The notes under the pieces: model-generated
Seen by the model: only the letters and a program-made list of their open reading frames with translations
Database searches by the model: none
Told to the model about the DNA's origin: nothing
Program-made: the position numbers and the translations under genes
Assembly: GCF_003314975.1 (NCBI RefSeq)
Contig: NZ_QNRF01000002.1
Coordinates: forward strand, 372,001-436,000
DNA length: 64,000 nt
From: Marinomonas aquiplantarum
Lineage (GTDB): Bacteria > Pseudomonadota > Gammaproteobacteria > Pseudomonadales > Marinomonadaceae
Direction of reading: 5' to 3'
In this document: positions 37,440-46,664 of the stretch, in pieces
Position numbering within the stretch: the first letter of the stretch is position 1
Layout of the letters: each line of letters starts with the position of its first letter

Positions 37440-38051
37440 CTATTTGATGAATTTCACTTGCTCGTGAATATTCTTCAAAATGTTACCTTTACGTTCATTA
37501 AAGGTTTTTTTGTTTTCTTCAAAGATGTTGCGACCTTTCGTATCAATGGAAATAATCAGTGGGCCAAACTCGCGCACACGGCTAACCCAAAGGGTTTCTG
37601 GCATTCCCAGATCTTTCCATTCAGCTTGTTCAATCTCTTCTACTTTGGTGGCCGCGACCACAGCGCAACCCCCAGGGAAAACAGCATGAACTGCTTTGTT
37701 TTCTAAACAGCCTTTGGCGGTTTCTTCACCCATACCGCCTTTGCCGATAATCAATTTCACCCCAGTTTCTTCGATGAACTGGCGCTCAAATTTTTCCATA
37801 CGCATACTGGTCGTTGGGCCAATGGAAACCATTTCATAGGAACCATCTTCTTTCTCACGAACAATTGGGCCTGCGTGGAAAATAGCGCCATCTTTAATAT
37901 CGACAGGCAATTTTTGTTTTAGCTCAATCAGACGTCGATGGGCAACGTCACGACAAGTGACAAGATGGCCTGTAAGATACACAATGTCGCCGACGTTTAG
38001 ATCTTCTAATGCTTCGTCAGAAATAGGGGTGGTTAGTATTTTTTTACTCAT
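37440..38051 (-). CDS. ttdB: L(+)-tartrate dehydratase subunit beta
   Basis: 203 residues; E. coli TtdB is about 201. The sequence follows TtdB closely from the start ([35 protein letters not shown]) through [35 protein letters not shown] and [13 protein letters not shown]. With TtdA it converts L-tartrate to oxaloacetate. Its ATG overlaps the ttdA stop by 4 bases. Two-subunit class I fumarases are related; the closer match to TtdB and the organic-acid transporter nearby favour tartrate. Confidence 0.88.
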   Translation of the reverse strand: MSKKILTTPISDEALEDLNVGDIVYLTGHLVTCRDVAHRRLIELKQKLPVDIKDGAIFHAGPIVREKEDGSYEMVSIGPTTSMRMEKFERQFIEETGVKLIIGKGGMGEETAKGCLENKAVHAVFPGGCAVVAATKVEEIEQAEWKDLGMPETLWVSRVREFGPLIISIDTKGRNIFEENKKTFNERKGNILKNIHEQVKFIK

Positions 38052-38950
38052 AGAGTGACTCCATCGTGAGACAGTACTTCATAGCTTAAATCTGGGTTAA
38101 ATTTGATGGTGCCACGACGGTGAGCCCAACAACCTGTAGAGACAGCTACCCCGATAGTAGAAGGGTGACGAGCGGAAGACTCAATGTTTACGCCCATGAC
38201 AGTATTATCGCCTGTCAAACCTTGAGGTCCGATTCCTACTTCGTTTAGACCGCTTTCCAACAAATCTTCCATTAAGGCTGCTTTGGCATTTGGATTACGA
38301 GTATCTACCGGTCTTAGAATGGCCTTTTTAGATAAACGTGCGGCCGTTTCAACTGAGGTGGATACACCCACACCGACTAATAACGGTGGGCAAGCGTTGA
38401 TACCACGAGAAGTAATAACATCGAATACAAAGTCAGCAACGCCCTCGTAACCTTCACCAGGCATCAGTACTTTGGCTGAACCTGGTAAAGTACAACCACC
38501 ACCGGCCATGTAGACTTCAATCGTTGCGGTATCTTCACCAGGTACAATGTCCCAGTCTAACCATGGGATTTTAGAACCAGCGTTAGTACCTGTGTTTTTC
38601 TCGTCAAATGTTTCAACCGCATTATGGCGAAGTGGACCTTGACGAGTCGCTTCCAAAGTCGCGTTGCGAAGGATATCTTCCAGTTCACCTAACAAAGGGA
38701 ATTTTGCGCCCGCTTGGATAAAATATTGAATTACCCCAGTATCCTGGCAGCTAGGACGATTCAATTTATCCGCGGCATCCTGGTTTTCCGCCATGGTGTC
38801 ATAAATTTCGATGGCCATGGGGTTTTTTTCTTTTTGACGCAATTCAGCTTGTTTGTTTTTCACATCGCGTGGAAGGCGCTTACCAATATAGCTTGTGAAC
38901 TTTGTCATGACGTCAGACATATACTCAACCGAGTTTTCGTGACTCATCAA
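38048..38950 (-). CDS. ttdA: L(+)-tartrate dehydratase subunit alpha
   Basis: 300 residues; E. coli TtdA is about 303. Three cysteines for the [4Fe-4S] cluster are visible in [18 protein letters not shown] and [11 protein letters not shown]. Long stretches such as [51 protein letters not shown] and [18 protein letters not shown] match TtdA. First gene of ttdAB, divergent from a LysR gene across 110 bases. Confidence 0.88.
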   Translation of the reverse strand: MMSHENSVEYMSDVMTKFTSYIGKRLPRDVKNKQAELRQKEKNPMAIEIYDTMAENQDAADKLNRPSCQDTGVIQYFIQAGAKFPLLGELEDILRNATLEATRQGPLRHNAVETFDEKNTGTNAGSKIPWLDWDIVPGEDTATIEVYMAGGGCTLPGSAKVLMPGEGYEGVADFVFDVITSRGINACPPLLVGVGVSTSVETAARLSKKAILRPVDTRNPNAKAALMEDLLESGLNEVGIGPQGLTGDNTVMGVNIESSARHPSTIGVAVSTGCWAHRRGTIKFNPDLSYEVLSHDGVTL

Positions 38951-38980
38951 AGCCTCCTTATTTACTTCTGTCTTTTTATA

Positions 38981-39020
38981 GAAATGATGGATTTATTTTA
39001 GTATTTATTTGAAATGAAGG
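38981..39020. promoter_or_regulatory. divergent ttdA/lysR control region with direct repeats
   Basis: GAAATGATGG (38981-38990) and GAAATGAAGG (39011-39020) are direct repeats 30 bases apart, about three helical turns, in the 110-base region between ttdA and the LysR gene. They may be part of the LysR binding site; no classic symmetrical T-N11-A box stands out. Confidence 0.35.
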
Positions 39021-39060
39021 TTAGAATATAAGGAAATTCAGTCTTTCCTAGGAGGAATAA

Positions 39061-39972
39061 ATGGATACATTATCTGAGTTTACTTTTTTTATTGCTTTAT
39101 CTCGTAATGGTAGTTTGTCCTCGACAGCAAGAGAATTAAATCTAACACCGTCAGCTGTCACAAAAAGATTGTCTAATTTAGAGTCAAGGCTAGGTGTTCG
39201 TCTTATTAACCGAACAACCCGACGTTTAAGTTTGACGAATGAAGGAGAGATATATTTAAAGTATGTAAAAAATATTGTGAGTCAAATAGACGAGATGGAG
39301 TCGGTGGTTTCGAAAAGAAGAGATTCACCGAAAGGTTTATTAAGAGTGAATGCGCCATTAGGGTTTGGGCGAAATTATATCTCTCCTATTATTTCTGAGT
39401 TTATTAATGAATATCCAGATATTGAAGTTCAGTTGATCTTAACAGACCGTCCCATTAGTTTGCCTGACGAATCGATCGACGTCTGTATCCGTTTTGGCAC
39501 TGTGCCGGACTCTCGTGTGTTTGCTCGAAAAATTGCCCCTAATCGACGTCTTATCTGTGCTGCGCCAAAGTATTTTAAAGCCCGTGGGAAGCCTGTTGTA
39601 CCAACCGATTTACTGTCTCATAACTGCATTATTATTAAGCAAAGTCAGCAGGTAGCAACGGCTTGGCGGTTTATTTTGGATAATACTGAAGAGGTGATCA
39701 AAGTTCACGGCAATTTGGTGACCAATGATGGTGAAATCGCATTGCGCTGGGCGTTAGATGGTCATGGTATTGTGATGAGAGCTGAATGGGATTTAGCGAA
39801 ATATATTCGTCAAGGAAAGCTTGAAGTGGTGTTAGATAATTATGAAACACCTAATGCTGATATTTATGCGGTTTATATGGAGAAATTGAATTTGTCAGCG
39901 AGAGTGACTTGTTTTTTAGATTATTTAAAAGACAGTTTTATCGGTGAAGATAATACACGATCTTTTTGGTAA
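39061..39972 (+). CDS. LysR-family regulator of tartrate genes
   Basis: 303 residues. An N-terminal helix-turn-helix (about 5-63; GSLSSTARELNLTPSAVTKRLSNLESRLGVRLINRTTRRLSLT) precedes the effector domain (about 90-295), which has the DVCIRFGTVPDSRVFARKIAPNRRLICAAPKYF pattern of the DmlR/TtdR-like branch. It has a very strong ribosome binding site (AGGAGGAATAA). Divergent from ttdAB and convergent with the transporter genes, it probably activates them in response to tartrate or a related acid. Confidence 0.9.
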   Translation: MDTLSEFTFFIALSRNGSLSSTARELNLTPSAVTKRLSNLESRLGVRLINRTTRRLSLTNEGEIYLKYVKNIVSQIDEMESVVSKRRDSPKGLLRVNAPLGFGRNYISPIISEFINEYPDIEVQLILTDRPISLPDESIDVCIRFGTVPDSRVFARKIAPNRRLICAAPKYFKARGKPVVPTDLLSHNCIIIKQSQQVATAWRFILDNTEEVIKVHGNLVTNDGEIALRWALDGHGIVMRAEWDLAKYIRQGKLEVVLDNYETPNADIYAVYMEKLNLSARVTCFLDYLKDSFIGEDNTRSFW

Positions 39973-40025
39973 ACAAGTCACTCTTAATGCTGTAAGCGAT
40001 ATTTTCTTAGGTGTTTTTATTTTCC

Positions 40026-41978
40026 TTAGAAAAGTATTCCGCTTGGTAATCTTAATAATAAGATTTCTTTCATGCAGAAGTAGAATAATAAAACAATCAG
40101 TATTGAGATTATGATATTAATAACCACTCGCATTGGTTTTGGTTTTTCAAATGTGGAAATGAACATGATGGAAATAAAGGCGATAATGGCGGCTAAGCCA
40201 AAACCTATTTTTGCCATGAAGATAGTCCACAATAAAATAACCAAAGAGACACCAGCTTGTCTTTTATTTGGTAGAAGTTTGGCGTTCTGATTAAATCCAC
40301 CTTTTTTAATCGCTAGCTTAATAAATAATACAGCGGATAAGAAAATCATGGCGCCTGCGATGTAAGACGGGAAAACCGCCCCTAGGATCGACATGTTTTT
40401 CGTGTCATTAAATAACACTATGCCGACACCAACTAAGGCAAGAACAAAGACTAATACACTGGGTTTGCTGCTTGGCTCTTCAATAACCTCACGCTTCTTC
40501 TGTTTACGTGCTGCTAAAATTGGGAATAACAGCGCAATCACACAGCATACTATGATGCCGATCGAGATTGGTCGACCAAAAAACATTTCTAATGTGCGAC
40601 CTTGAGCAGAACCAATCAAGTAAGTTTGCACAAAGCCTTGCTCGGCAATTTTACCCAATACTAAGCCCAGTACGATCGGTGAGGCGCTAAAGCCGAGTTT
40701 GGCTAAGAACCAAGCGGCAACACCCAATACAAACATAACGAAAGTATCGTGCGGGTTGCTGTGGATAGCATAACTACCAATGACGGTTAGGAAGGCGACA
40801 CAGGGAACCAAAAGCTCTTTTGGTGTTTTAGAGATGGATTTGTAGGCATATTTACCCAAAATCAATCCAACTGGCAGCATCAGCAAGGTCGCAATAATTA
40901 GGCCATAGATAAAGGTATAAACAATGCTACCTTGATCTGTGAACAAAGAAGGCCCAGTTTTGATACCTTGAACCAACAAAGCCCCTAAGATAATGGCGTC
41001 TGGAGGCGTTCCAGGAATACCCAAAACCAAGGTAGGAATAAAACCACCACCAACCGTGGCATTGTTTGCAGATTCAGTTGCCACTATGCCTTCAGGTGCA
41101 CCTTTACCAAATGTTTCAGACTCTTTCGAGCTTCGACGCGCTTCAGTGTATGCCACTAAACCGGCAATCGAGCCGCCAGCACCAGGCAAGATGCCAACAA
41201 CGGTTCCTATGATGGAACTGCGCAACAAGTTAAATTTACGCTTTAGGATTAAACCAAAGGCTTCAGATAAAGACGACTTTCCCTTGATGGATTCAAATTT
41301 TAAGTGTGGTGCTTTGTTTGCTACCAAATCAATGATGACTGGAATACAGTACAAACCAATGATAGCAGACGTCAGATCAATACCACCCAGCAGGGAAACT
41401 TGATCAAAAGTAAAGCGTACATCACCGCCAACAACGGCCACCCCAACAGCAGAAAGCAATAAGCCAATACAAGCGCCTATTAACCCCTTAAGAGTATTGC
41501 CGACGGATAATGCGGAAATCAGTGTAAGGCCAAATACAGCCATCCAGAAATATTCAGATGGACCAAATGCCAACGCGACTTCGGCAAGAGGAGGAGCAAG
41601 GAATAGCAAAGCTAACCCACCGACTAGACCACCACCAACAGACGCTAACGTTGCCAAAGAGATGGCCAACGCCCCTTTACCTTGTTTTGCCAAAGGGTAA
41701 CCGTCAAAGGTAGTCGCAATGGCAGAGGGAGTTCCTGGTGTGTTGACCAAAATGGCTGCGAAAGCGCCACCATAAATTGCCCCAGTGTATATGGCCCCTA
41801 GTACGATGAGGCCAGAAGCTGGCCCCATCACATAGGTAAATGGCACTAAGACAGCAACAGCCATTGTTGCAGAAAGCCCCGGCATGGCACCAATAATGGT
41901 ACCGGCAATTACACCCACTAATGCCAACAACAGATTTAGTGGTGTAAGGGCTTCAATTAAATAGCTTACTAGTTCCAT
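40026..41978 (-). CDS. tripartite tricarboxylate transporter, fused TctA-TctB membrane subunits
   Basis: 650 residues, about 150 longer than ordinary TctA. Residues about 1-500 are TctA: GAIYGGAFAAILVNTPGTPSAIATTFDGYPLAKQGKGALA, and the second-half repeat LPGAGGSIAGLVAY with LVLGIPGTPPDAIILGAL. Residues about 505-650 carry four more helices with the TctB layout (SVLVFVLALVGVGIVLF...QAGVSLVILLWTIFMAKIGFGLAAIIAF). No separate tctB is present. It lies 16 bases after the binding-protein gene. Likely substrate is tartrate or another di/tricarboxylate. Confidence 0.88.
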   Translation of the reverse strand: MELVSYLIEALTPLNLLLALVGVIAGTIIGAMPGLSATMAVAVLVPFTYVMGPASGLIVLGAIYTGAIYGGAFAAILVNTPGTPSAIATTFDGYPLAKQGKGALAISLATLASVGGGLVGGLALLFLAPPLAEVALAFGPSEYFWMAVFGLTLISALSVGNTLKGLIGACIGLLLSAVGVAVVGGDVRFTFDQVSLLGGIDLTSAIIGLYCIPVIIDLVANKAPHLKFESIKGKSSLSEAFGLILKRKFNLLRSSIIGTVVGILPGAGGSIAGLVAYTEARRSSKESETFGKGAPEGIVATESANNATVGGGFIPTLVLGIPGTPPDAIILGALLVQGIKTGPSLFTDQGSIVYTFIYGLIIATLLMLPVGLILGKYAYKSISKTPKELLVPCVAFLTVIGSYAIHSNPHDTFVMFVLGVAAWFLAKLGFSASPIVLGLVLGKIAEQGFVQTYLIGSAQGRTLEMFFGRPISIGIIVCCVIALLFPILAARKQKKREVIEEPSSKPSVLVFVLALVGVGIVLFNDTKNMSILGAVFPSYIAGAMIFLSAVLFIKLAIKKGGFNQNAKLLPNKRQAGVSLVILLWTIFMAKIGFGLAAIIAFISIMFISTFEKPKPMRVVINIIISILIVLLFYFCMKEILLLRLPSGILF

Positions 41979-41994
41979 TTAAATTACCTATCAG

Positions 41995-42963
41995 TTACTT
42001 GATTAAACCCAAAAGTTGAGCGACACCTTGGTATTCTGCTTTATTTGCCTCGATGAATGCGTCCATGTTTTCGTAAGCGATATCAGTCAGTACAAAGCCA
42101 TTGTCTTCCATTTTCTTAACGAACTCTGGGTCTTTGTTGATGTTACCAATGATATCAGACAGTTTTTGACGTACGTCTTCAGGTGTGGATTTAGGGACAG
42201 CAATACCACGGTATGCGCCACCGACTAGGTCAATGCCTAATTCCTTGAAGGTTGGTACATCAGGGAAAGCAGACAGTCTCTTTTCAGAAGACACTGCAAG
42301 CATACGCAGTTTGTCACCCGCACTTGCACCAGACGTTGCATAAGCAAAGCCAGCCATTACCTGACTCCCCATAAGAGAGGTCATAGCAGGCCCAATACCA
42401 CTGAATGGTACATAGGTAGAGGTTACGCCGGTTAACTTGTCAAAGGTTGCTTGACCAATGTGGTTAGCTGAGTTTGAGCCAGAACCTGCGAACGTTACCA
42501 TACCTGGATTTTTCTTCGCATAGTCAATCAGTTGACCTAGGTCTTTAAACTGACTATTAGCAGGTACAAAGATAGCGTTTGGTGTGTAGTGGAAGTAGTA
42601 AAGAGGGGTCAACTCGTCCGTTGTGTAACCCGAATCTTTTACGATAGGTTGCATAATACTATGCGGGATGTTGATCCCCATGATGGTGTGGCCATCACTT
42701 TCCATACCGTTTAACTGTGACCAAGCTACAGCACCACCGGCTCCAGGCATATACTGGATAACGGCTTTTTCACCAGCGTATTTTTCAAATACGGATTGCT
42801 GAAAGCGAGCAGACAAGTCTGATTCACCACCAGCATTAAATGGAATGATGTAGTTGATCGGTTTGCTAGGGAAGTCGTTCGCCACCGCACTTGTTGCTGT
42901 TACGCTAAGTGAGAGGGCAGTTAGCAAAGGTACGAAAAGAGATTTTAAGTTCTTATTTTTCAT
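41995..42963 (-). CDS. tripartite tricarboxylate transporter periplasmic binding protein (TctC/BUG family)
   Basis: 322 residues with a signal peptide (about 1-28, ending TSAVAND). Family features are FPSKPINYIIPFNAGGESDLSARF, QYMPGAGGAVAW, GSGSNSANHIGQATFDKLTGV and YVPFSGIGPAMTSLMG. It delivers a carboxylate to the TctA-TctB protein encoded next. BUG proteins are too variable to name the ligand; ttdAB beside it suggests tartrate. Confidence 0.92.
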   Translation of the reverse strand: MKNKNLKSLFVPLLTALSLSVTATSAVANDFPSKPINYIIPFNAGGESDLSARFQQSVFEKYAGEKAVIQYMPGAGGAVAWSQLNGMESDGHTIMGINIPHSIMQPIVKDSGYTTDELTPLYYFHYTPNAIFVPANSQFKDLGQLIDYAKKNPGMVTFAGSGSNSANHIGQATFDKLTGVTSTYVPFSGIGPAMTSLMGSQVMAGFAYATSGASAGDKLRMLAVSSEKRLSAFPDVPTFKELGIDLVGGAYRGIAVPKSTPEDVRQKLSDIIGNINKDPEFVKKMEDNGFVLTDIAYENMDAFIEANKAEYQGVAQLLGLIK

Positions 42964-43149
42964 GATGTTCGCCTTTTTTAATTATTGTCAGCGATAAAAA
43001 CTATAACGGATATAAAAGCCCTTACAACCAGCGTGGGTTAATACATTTTTGAAAATAATTCAATAATGAGTTATTTGTTTTGTTTTTATCAAATTGCATT
43101 AATATTACCCATTATCATATCTTTTACCGCCATTGAGGTCACTCGATCC

Positions 43150-44025
43150 TTACAATGCTTGCCATAGGGCTGAGGCCACTGGTCCTAATGGTTTATTGGC
43201 AATTTTGATTAGGCAGTAATGCATCTCAATGCGACAGTCGTAATCCCTAAGCTTGAGCTCTTTTAATTGTTCTTTAGCAAGGGCTTCCCGTACAAAATAT
43301 TCAGGCAACCGTCCCCAACCCATGCCGGATTGAATCAGCGATAATTTGGTCGCAAAGTTATTCACATACCAATATCGCTGAGCATCTTGCACACCAACTT
43401 TTATGCCTCTGGTTAGCATCCCTGAGTCCTTCACAACTACTTGATAGGTATCGACTAATTGTCGAACACTGGTTAGAGAGTCAAATTTCTGAATTAACTT
43501 TTCGGTGGCCACATTGAGTAAATAACCCTGTCCTATCACCTTGTATTCCAATTGATTATTGCGCATTAGTTGGTCCGGTAGCGGAGAGATGGCGAGGTCG
43601 ACTTTGTCTTCTTGCAGTTGCTCAAGTGGCCCAGAGAGATACTCTTGGCTAAGCACGATTTGAGTCGAAGCGAATGCTTGCTGGACTTGTTCCAAGGCTG
43701 GCAAGATTTGCTCTATTTCAAAAGAAGCTTCAATCGCCAAGCTGATGGCGCTTTCTTCTCCTTTTGCAAAGCAAGTAGCGGTATCCAATAAGTGGCGGTG
43801 TTCAGCAATCACTTGTTTGGCTTTCTGATAAATCACCTGGCCTTGTGCATTGAGTTGCATGCGGTACTGTTCGCGATTAAACAAAGGCAAGTTTAACTGT
43901 GATTCTAATTGTTTAATGGCGGCAGTTAACGCGGGTTGTGTTTTGTGTACTCGTTCTGCCGCTTGGCTCAATGAACGGCTTTCTGCGACCGCGATTAATA
44001 CCTTGAGTTGATCAATCGAAACCAT
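43150..44025 (-). CDS. LysR-family regulator
   Basis: 291 residues. The HTH domain is at about 1-60 (IDQLKVLIAVAESRSLSQAAERVHKTQPALTAAIKQLESQLNLPLF). The effector domain is less typical in its middle part. Divergent from the DoxX-like gene across 100 bases and so probably its regulator, with no other target evident. The ligand is unknown. The region between 42964 and 43149 is AT-rich, without recognisable features. Confidence 0.88.
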   Translation of the reverse strand: MVSIDQLKVLIAVAESRSLSQAAERVHKTQPALTAAIKQLESQLNLPLFNREQYRMQLNAQGQVIYQKAKQVIAEHRHLLDTATCFAKGEESAISLAIEASFEIEQILPALEQVQQAFASTQIVLSQEYLSGPLEQLQEDKVDLAISPLPDQLMRNNQLEYKVIGQGYLLNVATEKLIQKFDSLTSVRQLVDTYQVVVKDSGMLTRGIKVGVQDAQRYWYVNNFATKLSLIQSGMGWGRLPEYFVREALAKEQLKELKLRDYDCRIEMHYCLIKIANKPLGPVASALWQAL

Positions 44026-44125
44026 AATAAAACCTGATGAAGTTTATAATAATAAATAAATATATTTTATATTAATGCATGATGGATAATTTCGCTATTA
44101 AACAGATCTCAATGAGGAAAATATT

Positions 44126-44482
44126 ATGAAAGCGACATTAAAAATCTGGGCCCCAACTCTTTTATTGGCCTTGCCTTTGATTCTAGCTGGCGTGGCCAAA
44201 TTGTCTGGAGTGCCAGCCATGCATCAAAGTTTTAATATGATGGGCTTGCCTGAATGGTTTGGTTACTTTATCGGCGCTTTAGAGCTATTGGCGGGTGTCG
44301 GTTTATTGGTACCTAAATGGGCGGCTTTGGCGGCAACTGGCATGGTGCCAATTTTGTTAGGCGCGGCATACTTTCATTTGGCTTACGCTGTGCCATCCGC
44401 GGTGCCTGCTTTGATCCTTTTATTATTAGCTCTTGTCATTGTTACGCTGCGTCGTAAACAGGCTATCTGGTATCCCGTTTAA
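44126..44482 (+). CDS. DoxX-like membrane protein
   Basis: 118 residues with four helices. It matches DoxX-like proteins: ILAGVAKLSGVPAMHQSFNMMGLPEWFGYFIGALELLAGVGLLVP, then AALAATGMVPILLGAAYFHLAYA. Good ribosome binding site (TGAGGAAAATATT). Inner membrane. DoxX relatives are linked to oxidative stress or thiol handling, but no role can be assigned here. The neighbouring LysR gene is the likely regulator. Confidence 0.85.
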   Translation: MKATLKIWAPTLLLALPLILAGVAKLSGVPAMHQSFNMMGLPEWFGYFIGALELLAGVGLLVPKWAALAATGMVPILLGAAYFHLAYAVPSAVPALILLLLALVIVTLRRKQAIWYPV

Positions 44483-44623
44483 TCTTGACTTGTCTCATTA
44501 TTCGCTGAAAGTCTGGGAATTTCCTCTGACCCATTGAGCGCCATGTGATAAAGTGGCGCCTATTATGAATCCACACAAAGCAGAGTTACTCTGCTTTGTT
44601 GTTTCTCAAGATAGGATAAGCTC

Positions 44624-45202
44624 GTGTCAGATACCCAAACTATTCAGATCAAACAGTTAGAAAAACTTCGTACAGCTTGGCAACCCGCGGTTGAGTTTCT
44701 TTTTGGGGAAGCGGTACCAGAAGCGCGCTTTTCAGGCTTTGAAATTGGTGAAGAAGTGGCGAAACCCGTTGCTGTCTTTGATGAGAATACGCCTTATCAA
44801 TACAAAATATTGATTCCAGCGCGCAGTTTTACCAATCAGGTCATTTTATTGGCTGATGTTTTACAGGAAATGGTCAAAGGGCTTTGGCCAATGGAAAAAG
44901 ATGCCAGCCGTACCAATTTATGTGAAGGTGTTGCCGTATTTGGTGCCATTACTGGCATTAAACAAGTGTTCGGAGAGGAAAGTGTTGATTCTTATCTGAA
45001 TGCTCTAAAAGAGCAGGCTTTCACCTATTACGATGCTTTTTCCTATGTGGCTATTTTGTTGGCCGATGATCCTCAAGCGATTAAAAAACTGCGTGCTGTT
45101 CAGCCATTATTGTACAAGGTTGAAAAAGCGGATTTTGATCAAGCGGGACTCAAAGTCGAGCGTAAAATGAGAGACATCTTGTTGTTAACATTTCGTGGCT
45201 AA
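44624..45202 (+). CDS. conserved-looking soluble protein of unknown function
   Basis: 192 residues, starting with GTG at 44624 after GATAGGATAAGCTC. No signal peptide or membrane helix is seen. It has QLEKLRTAWQPAVEFLFGE, LWPMEKDASRTNLCEGVAVFGAITG and a helical C-terminal half. Codon use and composition resemble the neighbours. A terminator follows. I do not recognise a family; context gives no clue. Confidence 0.7.
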   Translation: MSDTQTIQIKQLEKLRTAWQPAVEFLFGEAVPEARFSGFEIGEEVAKPVAVFDENTPYQYKILIPARSFTNQVILLADVLQEMVKGLWPMEKDASRTNLCEGVAVFGAITGIKQVFGEESVDSYLNALKEQAFTYYDAFSYVAILLADDPQAIKKLRAVQPLLYKVEKADFDQAGLKVERKMRDILLLTFRG

Positions 45203-45219
45203 CCATCTACATGAAACAT

Positions 45220-45247
45220 TAAAAAAGGCCGCTATTGCGGCCTTTTT
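45220..45247. terminator. bidirectional terminator
   Basis: AAAAAAGGCCGC and GCGGCCTTTTTT form a 12-bp stem with a TATT loop between convergent genes. Confidence 0.92.
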
Positions 45248-45260
45248 TAATGTATTGCTG

Positions 45261-46481
45261 TTACTTGGCTTTTGCCTGCAGTTCTTGTAACTCTTCGCTA
45301 AACCAAATTTTACGCTTGAAGCGAGGGTTTTTCGAAGACATGTCGATCTTATAAGGATTGGCTTCTTGGTGATCAGGTAGACCAAGAATGTTGCATAATT
45401 CTTGAGCCAACCACTTTTCAACTTTAAGGACCACCATCTTCTTACGCAGACGACCTTGCTCATCACGATTCAAAATCGTTGGCAGCGTGTTTAATGTCAG
45501 AATCTCTCCCAAAGCAGGGTGTGCCATACGTTCACGACCTTCATCGCTGGCATAGAAGTGAGATACAGCAAAGACCATGCGTTGCGGATTAATCTGTTGC
45601 AAGAATTGGCAGGATTTCACAACGGTAGAACCGGTACGAACCATGTCGTCAAACAGAATGATGCTGGCACCGTCTAGGCCGTCAAAAGTGTGTTCACTTT
45701 CTTTATGTAGGGTAATTTCAACCTTACGCTCGGCGGTACGTTCTTTATCCAACATGATGAATTTGGCTTTGCTCAGACCAAGGCGATTAAACATCTCTTT
45801 GACGAAATCACGAGCGCCTTTGTCTGGTGCACAAAGTACCAGACCTTCACCGTCTTTACCGTAATGTAGAATGTCTGAGTTTAGTAAGTAGTGAGCGTAG
45901 ATTTCGTAAGGGATTAGATTGTGGAAGTCGCCAGCAAAGACTTCATTGAAGATTTTCTGCACAGAATCGGAGTGATTGTGAATCGTCATCACTGTATCAA
46001 CGCCAGAAAGCTTTAGTAGCTGAGCATATAATTTGGCAGTGAAGGGTTGGCCGTCGAATTTTTTAATGTCTTGGATGTCGCGTTCGAAACTGGTCTCCCC
46101 TAAGTCTTTGCTCGGACCACGATCTTGGGCACTGTAGAATAAGTCGGGCTCCACTAGAATGACGCGTTCCGCTCCGTTTTCTTTCGCTGCTCTGGCTATG
46201 ATCATATTGGCCATGGCCAGTTCTTGGCGGCTTTTTATATGACTGCCTGTACTGACAATCACCACGGATTTACCGTTTAACTTTTGGCCAATGTTTTGAA
46301 AGTCTTGCTCGTCTGAAATGAAGCGAGGACAGAACTCTGAGTTCATGAACTGTTTCATACTGATGAGGTCAGCAATGTCATCAAATTGGCCCATGGCATA
46401 GGCAATATCAATAGCAAACGGATTGTCAGATGAGTTACTAACAATTACGACATTAGTTGACTGACTGGTCGACAAAGTCAT
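45261..46481 (-). CDS. PRPP-synthetase-like protein, divergent and long
   Basis: 406 residues against about 315 for ordinary Prs. It has two phosphoribosyltransferase-like halves. The PRPP loop is recognisable as IILFDDMVRTGSTVVKSC (usual DDMIDTGGT), and other Prs-like pieces are LCAPDKGARDFVKEM and VFAVSHFYA. The first half has SRQELAMANMIIARAAKENGAERVILVEPDLFYSAQDR, in place of the usual HDLHA-type motif region. About 60 extra C-terminal residues (WLAQELCNILGLP...RFKRKIWFSEELQELQ) have no Prs counterpart. It may be a real PRPP synthase or a relative with another diphosphoryl acceptor. Confidence 0.8.
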   Translation of the reverse strand: MTLSTSQSTNVVIVSNSSDNPFAIDIAYAMGQFDDIADLISMKQFMNSEFCPRFISDEQDFQNIGQKLNGKSVVIVSTGSHIKSRQELAMANMIIARAAKENGAERVILVEPDLFYSAQDRGPSKDLGETSFERDIQDIKKFDGQPFTAKLYAQLLKLSGVDTVMTIHNHSDSVQKIFNEVFAGDFHNLIPYEIYAHYLLNSDILHYGKDGEGLVLCAPDKGARDFVKEMFNRLGLSKAKFIMLDKERTAERKVEITLHKESEHTFDGLDGASIILFDDMVRTGSTVVKSCQFLQQINPQRMVFAVSHFYASDEGRERMAHPALGEILTLNTLPTILNRDEQGRLRKKMVVLKVEKWLAQELCNILGLPDHQEANPYKIDMSSKNPRFKRKIWFSEELQELQAKAK

Positions 46482-46607
46482 GAAAGATCCTTAACTAAGG
46501 GGTAGGGGAAATTTGCGCCAATTTTAATACTTGTTGGCGCGTTTCGATAGGGCAAATGATGGATAAATTCCATTTTTCACAAAGATGTGTGTTTGCTTAT
46601 CGTATTG

Positions 46608-46644
46608 CTTCTCATCTAGCGAAATGAATAGGCCAGATGAGAAG
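46608..46644. terminator. long hairpin after DUF3612 regulator gene
   Basis: CTTCTCATCT and AGATGAGAAG pair perfectly over 10 bp, 21 bases after the regulator stop. No T-run follows on the minus strand, so it may stabilise the mRNA end or terminate weakly. A further inverted repeat, GCGCCAA / TTGGCGC, lies at 46515-46540, upstream of the Prs-like gene. Confidence 0.45.
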
Positions 46645-46664
46645 AGGGTTGAGCGGTTAAACAA

